Positions 1 through 6,586 are shown, numbered from the stretch's first letter. The stretch is 9,218 nucleotides of DNA from Acidobacteriota bacterium (GCA_020853255.1 JADYZI010000273.1:1-9218); one strand, 5' to 3'. Numbers and translations: made by a program. The notes: generated by a model not told the origin, from the letters alone.

Positions 1-168
1 GCGCTCGTCAAGCGTCACCTTCTTCGATCGGAGGCCGATCAGAATGTCAGCCAGTGTTAGTTCAGGCTGCTGTGCCGATACACCTATCGTAAAGATGATG
101 AATGCTGACGCAAATAGTATCTGAAAGATGCGGAGGCCGCGTTTTCGGGGTTTATAGAGAGAGTTCAT
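1..168 (-). CDS. Exported protein of unknown function, N-terminal fragment (56 codons, runs off the window)
   Basis: Only the first 56 codons are present; the gene continues past base 1. It opens with ATG at 168. A basic N-terminus (K6, R8, K9, R10, R13) is followed by a hydrophobic segment at about residues 14-31 ending VSAQ, which reads as a Sec signal peptide cleaved near residue 32. The mature part starts QQPELTLADILIGLRSKKV. Similar short helical openings occur, as I remember them, in acidobacterial exported proteins that carry a C-terminal domain, but the domain here is outside the window, so no function can be given. The start lies 18 bases after the stop of the pseudokinase gene on the same strand, without an obvious promoter or a good Shine-Dalgarno sequence between them. 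The two are therefore probably co-transcribed and translationally coupled. I am confident of the reading frame and signal peptide, and have no basis for a name. Confidence 0.7.
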   Translation of the reverse strand, partial: MNSLYKPRKRGLRIFQILFASAFIIFTIGVSAQQPELTLADILIGLRSKKVTLDER

Positions 169-186
169 AGCGGTATTCGGTTGGGT

Positions 187-2181
187 CTAGTTGTCGTTGA
201 TGAGATCGTCAACAGTGACGGCCTTCTTCGGGGCCGGGGTTCTGGCCTGTGTCGGGGCGGGTTTTTTAGTTTTCGGCGTGACCACGGAGGCCGCGTTTGG
301 AGCTTCGCCGGTTTCGGTCACCGGTTTGACCGCCGACGGCTCAGTGGTTGGAGGCTGTTCTGAGACGGACTGGGGAAGAGTAGTTTCGGCTGACGAGGGT
401 TCGGTGGACTGAAGATTTTGCACTGGAGCTTCGACCGGCGGAGCGGTTTGGGTCGCGGCCGGCGGCTCAGCGACCGAGGCCGGAGTAGGACCTGAACCTA
501 AAAAGTACCAGGCTCCTACCGCGGCGATGACCAGGACGGCCGCGGCCGCCGCAATGGCCGGCAATCCAATGCCGCCCGAAGCTTTTTGTCCCGCCGGGGC
601 TTCACTGCCGCCATGATAGTAGCTAGCTGCGGCGGTCAGAACTTTTTCGGCAGGCACAGTTTCTGTCTCTTCCGCCGGGACTTCGGCCTCCGCGGCATGG
701 CTCGCCTCGGGTTCTTGGGGCGATTCAGTAAGCACGGGCTTAACCGGAGTGGCAGCCACGGGTACTTCCTGCTCGGTTGCCGCTGTCACGACGGGCTGAT
801 CTTCAACGGGCTCAGGCTCGAACTGTACAGGCTCAACCTGCTCCGATTCGACCGGCAGTTGCTCGACGGGCTCTGGTTCGACAGGCTCACTTGCCGTGCT
901 AACTGGTTCAACCGGATCTACAATAACTGGTACCGTTTCCAGCTTTGGTGGTTCTGCTGCTTTAGGAGCCTCGACGGTAATTGTTTGCCGCGATTCAGAT
1001 ATGTGCTGGCTTGGCGATAGCAGGCCTAGCAGGTCGTCGTCGAGATCGGCAAGGGTAAATGTTTCGGTCTTTCGGGCCGGTTGAGCTGGTTCAGCAGGTT
1101 TGGCCTCAGCGATAGGCTTTTGAACAACAGGTGGCTGTTCAACCTTAGGAGCTTCAGGTTTCTTTACGACCGCCGGTGCCGGTTTTGCGGGCGCGTTTTG
1201 CAGAACGCCGCTTACATCGTGTCCCTCGACGGTCTTTACAAGAGATTCTTCCGCCTCGCGTTCCCTGACACGGACCAGCGCGGTTTTTAAGACCTGCCGC
1301 ATGATCGCCGCCGAATCAAAGCGGTATTCGCGCCTGATCTCCATGGCCTTCATGATCACATCGGAGATCTCGAAAGGTATTGCTGCATCGACCTTGTTCG
1401 GCGATACGAGCGGATCAGGATTGCCTTCGATCATCTCGATCGAGCGTTCGAGGGCATCGGCCGGCGTTCTGCCGGTCATAAGTTTGTAGAGCGTTGCCCC
1501 AAGGGAAAAAAGGTCACTCCGTGCATCCAGGCCTTGCTTCAAGGTCCGTTCGGACGCTTCGTCATATTTGCTGATGATCACTTTTTGCGATGCAGCATCC
1601 AGGCCGCTCCATATCTGTTCAAGCGGTGAGAATGCGATCGGCGAATTGCCGGCGGAAACACCGGCCGATGATCCCGGCGTCCTGCTGCTTCGGTACAGCA
1701 TTCCTGCTGGAAGCAGAGCGGCAGTGCCGTCCGCTCGAAGAAAAATGTTCTCGGGCCTTAGGTTGCTAAAGGCCATAGGCGGACGGGACTGATGCATCAG
1801 GTTCAACGCATCGAGTACATTGTCCGCCCATCCAGCCATGTCGGCTATTGTGATCGTCCTGGTCTGATCACCGAGAACAGTTCCAAGGTCAACTCCGTCA
1901 ATCGGGTCCAAAACCAGATAGTTTCGGCCCCCCTCGGAGAAATAACTGCGGACCGAAACAACGGAATTGTGTCGGAACAGGACAAGCCTTTCGGCCTGTT
2001 CCGTAAACTGATCGGTTTGGTTTGAGCCGCCTTTTGTGTGCGAAAGCGGTACCTCTACGATCGTTACTGCATCATCTTTCTGCGTGTCGTGTGCCTGAAA
2101 CAGAAAACAATTTTCCACGTACGGGAATTCTTGTTCCAGAGTGTAGCGGCCTTCCTGTAGAAGCGGGATAGTAGCGGGCAT
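187..2181 (-). CDS. Membrane-anchored protein kinase-like protein (predicted pseudokinase), 664 aa
   Basis: The layout is that of bacterial PknB-like Ser/Thr kinases: a cytoplasmic kinase fold (about residues 7-310), a Pro/Glu/Val-rich disordered linker (about 325-535), one transmembrane helix (about 537-561) and a Pro/Thr-rich tail outside the membrane. Fold landmarks remain: LRPEN (141-145), SPLEQ before the F-helix, and DARSDLFSLGATLYKLMTG (219-237). The catalytic residues do not. The glycine loop reads FPYVENCFLFQAHD with no glycine, the VAIK lysine position is Val42, the alphaC glutamate position is Gln62, HRD reads FSN (Asn140), and DFG reads PAG (Pro158). It most likely works as a binding or scaffold module, not a phosphotransferase. 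I chose ATG 2181 because it gives the usual MPxxxPLLxxGRY opening and lies about 45 bases below a TATAAT box. A GTG at 2283 would add 34 hydrophobic residues and lies upstream of that box. Probable operon with the exported protein gene downstream. Confidence 0.9.
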   Translation of the reverse strand: MPATIPLLQEGRYTLEQEFPYVENCFLFQAHDTQKDDAVTIVEVPLSHTKGGSNQTDQFTEQAERLVLFRHNSVVSVRSYFSEGGRNYLVLDPIDGVDLGTVLGDQTRTITIADMAGWADNVLDALNLMHQSRPPMAFSNLRPENIFLRADGTAALLPAGMLYRSSRTPGSSAGVSAGNSPIAFSPLEQIWSGLDAASQKVIISKYDEASERTLKQGLDARSDLFSLGATLYKLMTGRTPADALERSIEMIEGNPDPLVSPNKVDAAIPFEISDVIMKAMEIRREYRFDSAAIMRQVLKTALVRVREREAEESLVKTVEGHDVSGVLQNAPAKPAPAVVKKPEAPKVEQPPVVQKPIAEAKPAEPAQPARKTETFTLADLDDDLLGLLSPSQHISESRQTITVEAPKAAEPPKLETVPVIVDPVEPVSTASEPVEPEPVEQLPVESEQVEPVQFEPEPVEDQPVVTAATEQEVPVAATPVKPVLTESPQEPEASHAAEAEVPAEETETVPAEKVLTAAASYYHGGSEAPAGQKASGGIGLPAIAAAAAVLVIAAVGAWYFLGSGPTPASVAEPPAATQTAPPVEAPVQNLQSTEPSSAETTLPQSVSEQPPTTEPSAVKPVTETGEAPNAASVVTPKTKKPAPTQARTPAPKKAVTVDDLINDN
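793..921 (-). repeat. Degenerate PVE-type low-complexity repeat inside the pseudokinase linker
   Basis: Residues 421-463 of the chosen pseudokinase frame contain six copies of a degenerate [PQ]VE[PQSD] unit (PVEP, PVEP, PVEQ, PVES, QVEP, PVED). The DNA repeats imperfectly as variants of ggctc(a/g)gg/ttcgac. The stretch is acidic and Pro-rich, is expected to be extended and disordered, and spaces the kinase fold from the membrane helix. The DNA copies are too diverged to be a recent tandem duplication. Confidence 0.6.
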
Positions 2182-2233
2182 ATTTAGAAGATCGGGGTGT
2201 AAAAGGTAACGGGGCGAGCGAACTGCCAACAAG

Positions 2234-2262
2234 ATTATAGCCTTTCCTGAGAGAAAAGGGAA
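2234..2262 (-). promoter_or_regulatory. Candidate sigma70 promoter of the pseudokinase gene
   Basis: Reading the minus strand, a consensus TATAAT lies at 2239-2234. The -35 position 17 bases upstream (2262-2257) reads TTCCCT, which is weak. Transcription would start near 2227, leaving a leader of about 45 bases before ATG 2181. The site would be inside the coding region if the GTG at 2283 were the start, which is one reason to prefer 2181. Confidence 0.4.
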
Positions 2263-2417
2263 GAACTTTGTTATGCATTGCACAACAAAATTAAATGGCG
2301 TGAAAATGAGAGATATTTTGATGCAGGTCAGACGTCAGGATCCACAAGACGGAGAGCTCGATCACGGATTTGAATAAACGCCTTTCGCCCGTTCTGTTAA
2401 AGCCGACAAAAAGTAGG

Positions 2418-4256
2418 TTATCTTTGCACCGGGCCCTGTCCCACCGGCTTCTTATCTTCACGAATGGCCCCATTGATCGCTTGAAGCTTTACGAGAATTC
2501 GAGCGTCAGGCCGTTGAAACCGGTCTGCAAGCGAACTGGCCCGGGCAAGGTCGGCTTTGCCGAGAAGCTGGATCTGGTCAAGATACCTGAAAAGAAGTAT
2601 TTCCGGGTTTCCGCGTTCTGGCCGCAATATCAACTCTCCTCGTTTGAACGATCGATTTCGCTTGTTGTACCTGCTTAGTACGGCGGAAGCATAGATGATC
2701 TCGTTCATCTGGTCGACCATCGGTTCGAAAAGGCGGAACGCAGAGTCAGGTTCAATGGTTGCGTAGCCCCGAATGACCTCCATCAGGCCCGCGAGATCAT
2801 CTTCATCCTCCGGTGTTTCATTGATCAACGATCTCGCATTTTTCATAAGATCGCTCGCGGCCTCAATATCCTTTTCCGTACCTTTCTGATAGTACTGCTG
2901 GGCAAGCGAAACGAGTTTTTGTATTTGCGTTAGCTTATTGGTAAGCGTACCGATCATTTTCCGGGCATCGTCGAGTTTTCCGGCCGCGGCGGTCCGGTTT
3001 ATGCGGGCCGTATCAAACTGTTCCTGAGCACGCGTACGTGCACCATCGTCTGCGATCTGGTCGATAAGCCGTTTTGCCCGGGCGTCATCGGTGATCTGCG
3101 ATATCTTCGTGGTCAGGGCCTGATATGCATTGATCCTCACAGGTGAATTTGGAAGTTTCGCGATCTCTGCCAGGATCTGTTCAGGTGTAGTTTTGGGATC
3201 GTACAGCCTTTCCATTCGCTGTACATTGCGAAGTTCGCTGGGGGTATTTCTTTGGCTGCTTGCCTGTTTTTGCCTGAGCGTGGAAACCTTTTCCGGCACG
3301 ATCTTTTCAAGATACGGCATCGCACGTGAGATATAGCTTGAAACTGAAACTGAGTTGCCCGGCTGCATGAATGTGTCCACGACCTTGTTGGCAAGGTCCT
3401 TTGCCTGGGCGTCGGTGAAGCGGAAAGCCTTCTTTTTTGGGTCCGATTCGGCGGATCTGGCGTCTGCCCGGGTCATGAATGCCAGATAATTGATCACGAT
3501 GCTCAGCTGGTCATTTTTGCGTGCAAGATCAGTGTCAAGAAATCGGCGGATGACATCGCCGCCCAGTTCGGCCGCCTTTTTTTCATCCTTTGTGTGAAGT
3601 TTCTGCAGCAATTGAAGCAAATTGTTTGAAATACCTTTGGCAAGGCTATCCTTGATCAAAGCGATGGCCCGGTCCGGGTTTGCATCAGCGGCGAGAAGGA
3701 CAAAACGCTGTTCCATCTCGAGTTCGGCCCGCACCATCTGATCTTCGGGATTATAACTGATCATATTTCCGGCCGGGGCATCGGGGGCGTTTGCTTTCAG
3801 CATCGCTTCAGTAACGGCGGCCGGGCGCGTCTGCACGAGCATCTGGATGGCTAGTTCCGCATCGCGTTTGGCTACAAGCGGAAGTGTGATCATCCGCAGG
3901 TCGGGAGCATCAAGAATCCGCGCGTACGGATCCGTGCTCTCGCGCTTTTCACGCTCGGCGTCAGTGTTATAAGCGAGTATCTCACCTGCCGCGGACCGGA
4001 AAAGGTCTCGCGACCTTTTTTCGTCAAATTTCCAATAAAGATCTCCAGCCATTGCATACACAAGAGCCCGATTTTGGGGAAGTTGAAGCAGCGAGGCATC
4101 ACTGATGATCTGGTCGAGGGACTGAACGATTCGCTCGTTAAGTTCCTTTTGGGCTTGCTCCTTGTCAGGATCGGCGGCGGCCTGTGTCTGCGACAGACAC
4201 AGGGACGTGAGGGCAAGAAACGTCAAGATCAATACGATCGGCTTCCAGAAACGCAT
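2418..4256 (-). CDS. Exported, mostly alpha-helical protein of unknown family, 612 aa
   Basis: ATG 4256 is preceded by the Shine-Dalgarno-like GAGGT about 9 bases upstream. The protein opens with a typical signal peptide (MRFWKPIVLILTFLALTSL, then SQTQAAA|DP, cleavage near residue 28). Cys20 is preceded by Leu at -1, which argues against a lipobox. The mature part is almost entirely predicted helix, rich in Ala, Leu, Arg, Lys, Asp and Gln. Many stretches look like helical-hairpin (TPR-like) units, for example residues 64-92, 176-236, 392-452 and 500-530, but I find no clean TPR consensus, no catalytic motif and no second membrane segment. A low-complexity polar stretch lies at about 264-278. 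The family is not recognised; a periplasmic scaffold is possible. A longer reading from 4319 would place 21 non-hydrophobic residues before the signal peptide and cover the promoter, so I rejected it. A separate 161-base gap separates its stop from base 2256, upstream of the pseudokinase promoter. Confidence 0.88.
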   Translation of the reverse strand: MRFWKPIVLILTFLALTSLCLSQTQAAADPDKEQAQKELNERIVQSLDQIISDASLLQLPQNRALVYAMAGDLYWKFDEKRSRDLFRSAAGEILAYNTDAEREKRESTDPYARILDAPDLRMITLPLVAKRDAELAIQMLVQTRPAAVTEAMLKANAPDAPAGNMISYNPEDQMVRAELEMEQRFVLLAADANPDRAIALIKDSLAKGISNNLLQLLQKLHTKDEKKAAELGGDVIRRFLDTDLARKNDQLSIVINYLAFMTRADARSAESDPKKKAFRFTDAQAKDLANKVVDTFMQPGNSVSVSSYISRAMPYLEKIVPEKVSTLRQKQASSQRNTPSELRNVQRMERLYDPKTTPEQILAEIAKLPNSPVRINAYQALTTKISQITDDARAKRLIDQIADDGARTRAQEQFDTARINRTAAAGKLDDARKMIGTLTNKLTQIQKLVSLAQQYYQKGTEKDIEAASDLMKNARSLINETPEDEDDLAGLMEVIRGYATIEPDSAFRLFEPMVDQMNEIIYASAVLSRYNKRNRSFKRGELILRPERGNPEILLFRYLDQIQLLGKADLARASSLADRFQRPDARILVKLQAINGAIREDKKPVGQGPVQR

Positions 4257-4309
4257 ATGCTTTACCTCAGTTTGGATCTCAGCCCTGTTGAAGCTGTTAT
4301 TTGCCCGCG

Positions 4310-4318
4310 AGTATAGCA
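4310..4318 (-). promoter_or_regulatory. Extended -10 promoter for the exported helical protein
   Basis: On the minus strand the sequence TGCTATACT spans 4318-4310. This is an extended -10 (TGn) plus TATACT, five of six matches to TATAAT. No good -35 hexamer is seen, as is common with extended -10 promoters. The predicted start near 4303 leaves a leader of roughly 47 bases before ATG 4256. Confidence 0.45.
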
Positions 4319-4375
4319 TACCTAACCGCTCTGAGAAGTAAGGTTGTGCAAATTTTGACGACTATTGGGCTGGAT

Positions 4376-5170
4376 TCAGCGGCGCAGTCTCGGCCCGTCG
4401 AAATTTCGCCGATAATCGTCGCCATCAAGGCGAATTGTCCGGCACATTTCGAACATTCGCGAACGGGCACGAACGCCGATGCGGTCCTCCAGCGTTTCAC
4501 GTCCTTCCGCCGGCCGTTCGTCAGGATAATTAGTAGTAAAGATAGTAAACTTTCGATCGTTATATCGGCTGTTGATGACGTGATACATCGTGTCCCGAAC
4601 CCAGTCGGTCGGTTTTGCCGAGCCGAGTTCATCGAGGACAAGCACATCAGCGTTCAGGACCGGTGAAAGAATGCCGGATTCAGAAGTTCGTGTATTCGGA
4701 TTGTATGAATCCTGAATCTCTTTCAGAAGTGAGCCGAATTCGTAGAAAAGGCAAGGAAAGCCGCGTTCCATCAATCCATTTATGATCGAAACCGCAAGAT
4801 GCGTCTTGCCGACGCCGACAGGGCCAGTGAGCAGGATGCCATGGTCAACAGCCGGATATTTGCTGGCGAACTCAAAGCATGCGGTTCGGGCCCGCTTTTG
4901 CGATTCGTTGGACGTGTTTTGGTAAGAATTGAAATGGCACTTCTCATACCGTTTTGGAATCCGGGCCTTTGCCAGCCTGATCGAGTGGGCGTCACGCTGC
5001 CGGCACTCACAGATCCGGGCACCTTTTCCGGCGACCACTTCCATACCCGATCCATAACATTTGGTACAGACATCGGATTCCGGTTGATCGAGCACGATCC
5101 GGCCTTCGGGCTGATCGTGCTCCGTCGGGACGGCCCGCAGGTTGTGCTTTATAAGTTTTTGTTTCGGCAT
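4376..5170 (-). CDS. DnaC/DnaI-type replicative helicase loader (AAA+ ATPase), 264 aa
   Basis: This is an AAA+ ATPase of the DnaC/DnaI/IstB group, which in the loader role places the replicative helicase onto DNA. Motifs in order are: a Cys cluster CTKC (35-38) and CEC (54-56), fitting the zinc-binding N-terminal part of DnaI-like loaders; Walker A GPVGVGKT (116-123); Walker B VLVLDE (176-181); sensor 1 TTNYP with Asn214; and the RxRSR segment (Arg234-Arg238), with the likely arginine finger near the C-terminus. Length is normal for the family. No IstA-like transposase or terminal repeats are nearby, and the Cys-rich N-terminus is unlike IstB, so a chromosomal loader is preferred to an IS21 helper. 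The ATG at 5170 is the only plausible start. The preceding acgaaagaa is a weak ribosome binding site. It is divergent from the receiver-like gene and has a strong promoter of its own. The symbol is left empty because several paralogous loaders exist. Confidence 0.9.
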   Translation of the reverse strand: MPKQKLIKHNLRAVPTEHDQPEGRIVLDQPESDVCTKCYGSGMEVVAGKGARICECRQRDAHSIRLAKARIPKRYEKCHFNSYQNTSNESQKRARTACFEFASKYPAVDHGILLTGPVGVGKTHLAVSIINGLMERGFPCLFYEFGSLLKEIQDSYNPNTRTSESGILSPVLNADVLVLDELGSAKPTDWVRDTMYHVINSRYNDRKFTIFTTNYPDERPAEGRETLEDRIGVRARSRMFEMCRTIRLDGDDYRRNFDGPRLRR

Positions 5171-5213
5171 CGCGAATTCTTTCGTCAGGTTGTTCGTGCG
5201 GCTTTGAAACGGG

Positions 5214-5242
5214 ATTATATCACCCCATTCAATTCAGGTAAA
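5214..5242 (-). promoter_or_regulatory. Sigma70 promoter of the helicase-loader gene
   Basis: On the minus strand, -35 TTTACC (5242-5237, four of six) is followed by a 17-base spacer and a perfect TATAAT (5219-5214), itself preceded by TGA, an extended -10. Predicted start near 5207, leader about 37 bases. This is among the best-formed promoters in the window. Confidence 0.6.
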
Positions 5243-5303
5243 TGCTGTATAGCTGGCCATTAAAATGCCGGAGCCCCTGGTTATCTTCGCCGGATAACAG
5301 TGT

Positions 5304-5311
5304 GCTATATT
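5304..5311 (+). promoter_or_regulatory. Extended -10 element upstream of the receiver-like gene
   Basis: The sequence GCTATATT, preceded by T at 5303, gives TGC plus TATATT (5306-5311, five of six matches to TATAAT). No convincing -35 is visible. The start would be near 5318, leaving a short leader of about 16 bases before ATG 5334. Confidence 0.35.
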
Positions 5312-5333
5312 CGAACTTCCGTTAGAAGTTTCT

Positions 5334-5792
5334 ATGGGTGTGTTTCGAAGTCTGTTGATAAAATTGGGGCTTGCCGACGTATCGGCTGAAAGGACGCCGA
5401 TCTCGGTTTTCCTGCTTGACGATGACTATCGACGCCATGCGTGGTTCGAGAAGCGGTTCAACGGAGACGACCTTGTGATCGCCGAAACGGTTGAGGAGGC
5501 AAAGGAATTGCTGGCCGATGGCAAATTCGACGCTATTTTCCTGGACCATGACCTGCTGCCTCATCATTACGAATCCAACGACCATGATGATTTTTCAAAC
5601 ACCGGCTATGCGATCGCTGAGTGGCTGAATCAGAAACCTGAATTGCAGCGCGCCGCAACTATCATCGTTCATACGCGAAACGCGGACGCTGCTATCCCCA
5701 TGGTCCAAAAGCTCCGCGAATCGGGCCGAAACGTTGAATACTGCGCCTTTCCGATGCTGGACCTGAAGATCAGGAATTATTGGAAGCGGTGA
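5334..5792 (+). CDS. Stand-alone receiver-like protein, probable cyclic-phosphate-processing receiver (cREC_REC) family, 152 aa
   Basis: The protein is a single alpha/beta domain. Signature elements are: the first strand VFLLDDD (25-31) followed by RR (33-34) and W37; a helix ETVEEAKELL (51-60); FDAIFLDHDL (65-74); TGYAIAEWL (90-98); and the strand TIIVHTRN (109-116) with a following helix. The LDHDL signature, the TGxxxAxWL helix and the HxxN strand end differ from ordinary response-regulator receivers. They fit, from memory, the Pfam family of receiver-like domains predicted to process cyclic phosphate ends of RNA. That activity is a prediction for the family and is not shown here. No output domain, signal peptide or membrane helix is present, so it acts in the cytoplasm as a free domain. 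A His/Asp-rich insert (77-88, HHYESNDHDDFS) follows the LDHDL motif and could help bind metal. Divergent from the helicase loader and convergent with the TetR gene. An atypical phospho-receiver remains possible. Confidence 0.8.
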   Translation: MGVFRSLLIKLGLADVSAERTPISVFLLDDDYRRHAWFEKRFNGDDLVIAETVEEAKELLADGKFDAIFLDHDLLPHHYESNDHDDFSNTGYAIAEWLNQKPELQRAATIIVHTRNADAAIPMVQKLRESGRNVEYCAFPMLDLKIRNYWKR

Positions 5793-5835
5793 CATGTGGC
5801 TGGTCAGGGTTTCCAAGTTCCGCTCGCCGACCAGA

Positions 5836-6441
5836 TCAGTTCCGTTTACACAGGCCTTTCAGCAAAAGATCAGCAATGAGTTTGGTCTTTCTCTCGACGT
5901 CATCGCGGCAGCCTAGTTCCGACGCGCTCAAGCTGTACGGAAGAAACGCATTAGTGGCGTCGAGCAGGGAGCGGGCGGTCTCCATCGGGTCCTTTGCATC
6001 AAGGCTGCCGTCCGCCTCGCCTTCGCTGAGGACCTCAGCAAAGACCTTTGCCTCATTTTCAAAGTACTTCTTACGTCGTTCAAGCAATCGTGGCCGAAGC
6101 TGCTTCAGCATCTCATCCAGGCTTAGTGAATAATGCTGGACACGGTCGTATCGGTACAAAACACGCTCCAGCAGCATTGCGCGGAGGCGCTGTTCCGGCG
6201 AACCTTCGCCCCGGACGATCTCCCAGAGATTCAAGATCAGTTTGGCGATGATCCGATCGATATGCGATAGCGCAATATCTTCCTTGCTCTCGAAATGCAG
6301 ATAAACACTGCCCTTGCCGATCCCTACTTCGAGAGCAAGGTCTTCGATCGTCATTTTCTTGTAACCGGACTGGGCCAGCAATTGATCGGTCGCATCCAGG
6401 ATCGCGTCCCGATTCGTTTTCTTCCGTGCGGGATCTCTCAT
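5836..6441 (-). CDS. TetR/AcrR-family transcriptional regulator, 201 aa
   Basis: The N-terminal 60 residues are a classical TetR DNA-binding domain: RDAILDATDQLLAQSGYKK (11-29), then MTIEDLALEVGIGKGSVYLHF with the helix-turn-helix at about 30-50, followed by SKEDI (52-56). The rest is helical, as expected for the ligand-binding and dimer domain, and includes a basic stretch RPRLLERRKKYF (115-126). The inducer cannot be read from the sequence. Length is normal. ATG 6441 opens the standard MR...R(K)xTRxxILxAA-like start; no strong Shine-Dalgarno sequence is present, so the leader is probably weakly translated. It is divergent from the DUF58 gene with 145 bases between the starts. TetR regulators often control themselves and the divergent neighbour, so the DUF58 gene is the first candidate target. 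It converges with the receiver-like gene at a 43-base gap. Confidence 0.95.
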   Translation of the reverse strand: MRDPARKKTNRDAILDATDQLLAQSGYKKMTIEDLALEVGIGKGSVYLHFESKEDIALSHIDRIIAKLILNLWEIVRGEGSPEQRLRAMLLERVLYRYDRVQHYSLSLDEMLKQLRPRLLERRKKYFENEAKVFAEVLSEGEADGSLDAKDPMETARSLLDATNAFLPYSLSASELGCRDDVERKTKLIADLLLKGLCKRN

Positions 6442-6446
6442 AATGT

Positions 6447-6475
6447 GTTGTGTGGTCAGGATAACAAGGTTGTGT
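6447..6475. promoter_or_regulatory. Candidate operator: GTTGTGT direct repeat in the TetR-DUF58 control region
   Basis: GTTGTGT occurs at 6447-6453 and again at 6469-6475 on the plus strand, 22 bases apart start to start, which is two helical turns and places both copies on one face of the DNA. They lie between the TetR -10 box and the TetR ATG, where a bound repressor would block the gene. TetR proteins normally bind inverted repeats, so the call is tentative. Confidence 0.25.
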
Positions 6476-6482
6476 CTGGGGC

Positions 6483-6511
6483 ATTATACCCGACTTGACG
6501 AAACATCATAA
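6483..6511 (-). promoter_or_regulatory. Sigma70 promoter of the TetR gene
   Basis: On the minus strand, a perfect TATAAT (6488-6483) sits 17 bases downstream of TTATGA (6511-6506, three of six). The predicted start is near 6476, so the leader of about 35 bases contains the GTTGTGT repeat. No matching promoter for the divergent DUF58 gene could be identified in 6489-6586. Confidence 0.45.
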
Positions 6512-6586
6512 TATTGAGTTGGAACGTATTTTGAGGGTTTGCGCTGCGGCGGGTTCTTTGTTCCACCGCCGCGACCTGAAGCACGA

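Noticed and set aside
586..1020. 144-codon plus-strand open frame
   Set aside because: It is antisense to the Pro/Glu-rich pseudokinase linker. Its Arg/Gly/Phe/Leu-rich composition is a by-product of that strand and shows no domain.
2182..2283. 34-residue N-terminal extension of the pseudokinase from GTG 2283
   Set aside because: It would precede the conserved kinase opening with an unrelated hydrophobic stretch, lacks a Shine-Dalgarno sequence, and overlaps the TATAAT box at 2234-2239.
4257..4319. 21-residue extension of the exported helical protein
   Set aside because: It would bury the signal peptide, includes the predicted transcription start, and ignores the well-placed GAGGT ribosome site before ATG 4256.
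4376..5170. IS21 IstB transposition helper
   Set aside because: There is no IstA gene or terminal repeat nearby, and the Cys-cluster N-terminus fits DnaC/DnaI-type loaders better.
4799..5263. 154-codon plus-strand open frame
   Set aside because: It is antisense to the helicase-loader gene, whose Walker and Cys motifs are unmistakable; no ribosome site or domain on the plus strand.
5800..5834. CTGGTC/GACCAG inverted repeat between the convergent receiver and TetR genes
   Set aside because: It has a 6-bp stem with a 23-base loop and no T run on either strand, too weak to call a terminator.
6539..6586. TTG start adding 16 residues to the DUF58 protein
   Set aside because: It is a rare start codon with a purine-rich stretch too close to it, and the added Pro/Gly-rich residues do not fit before the first membrane helix.
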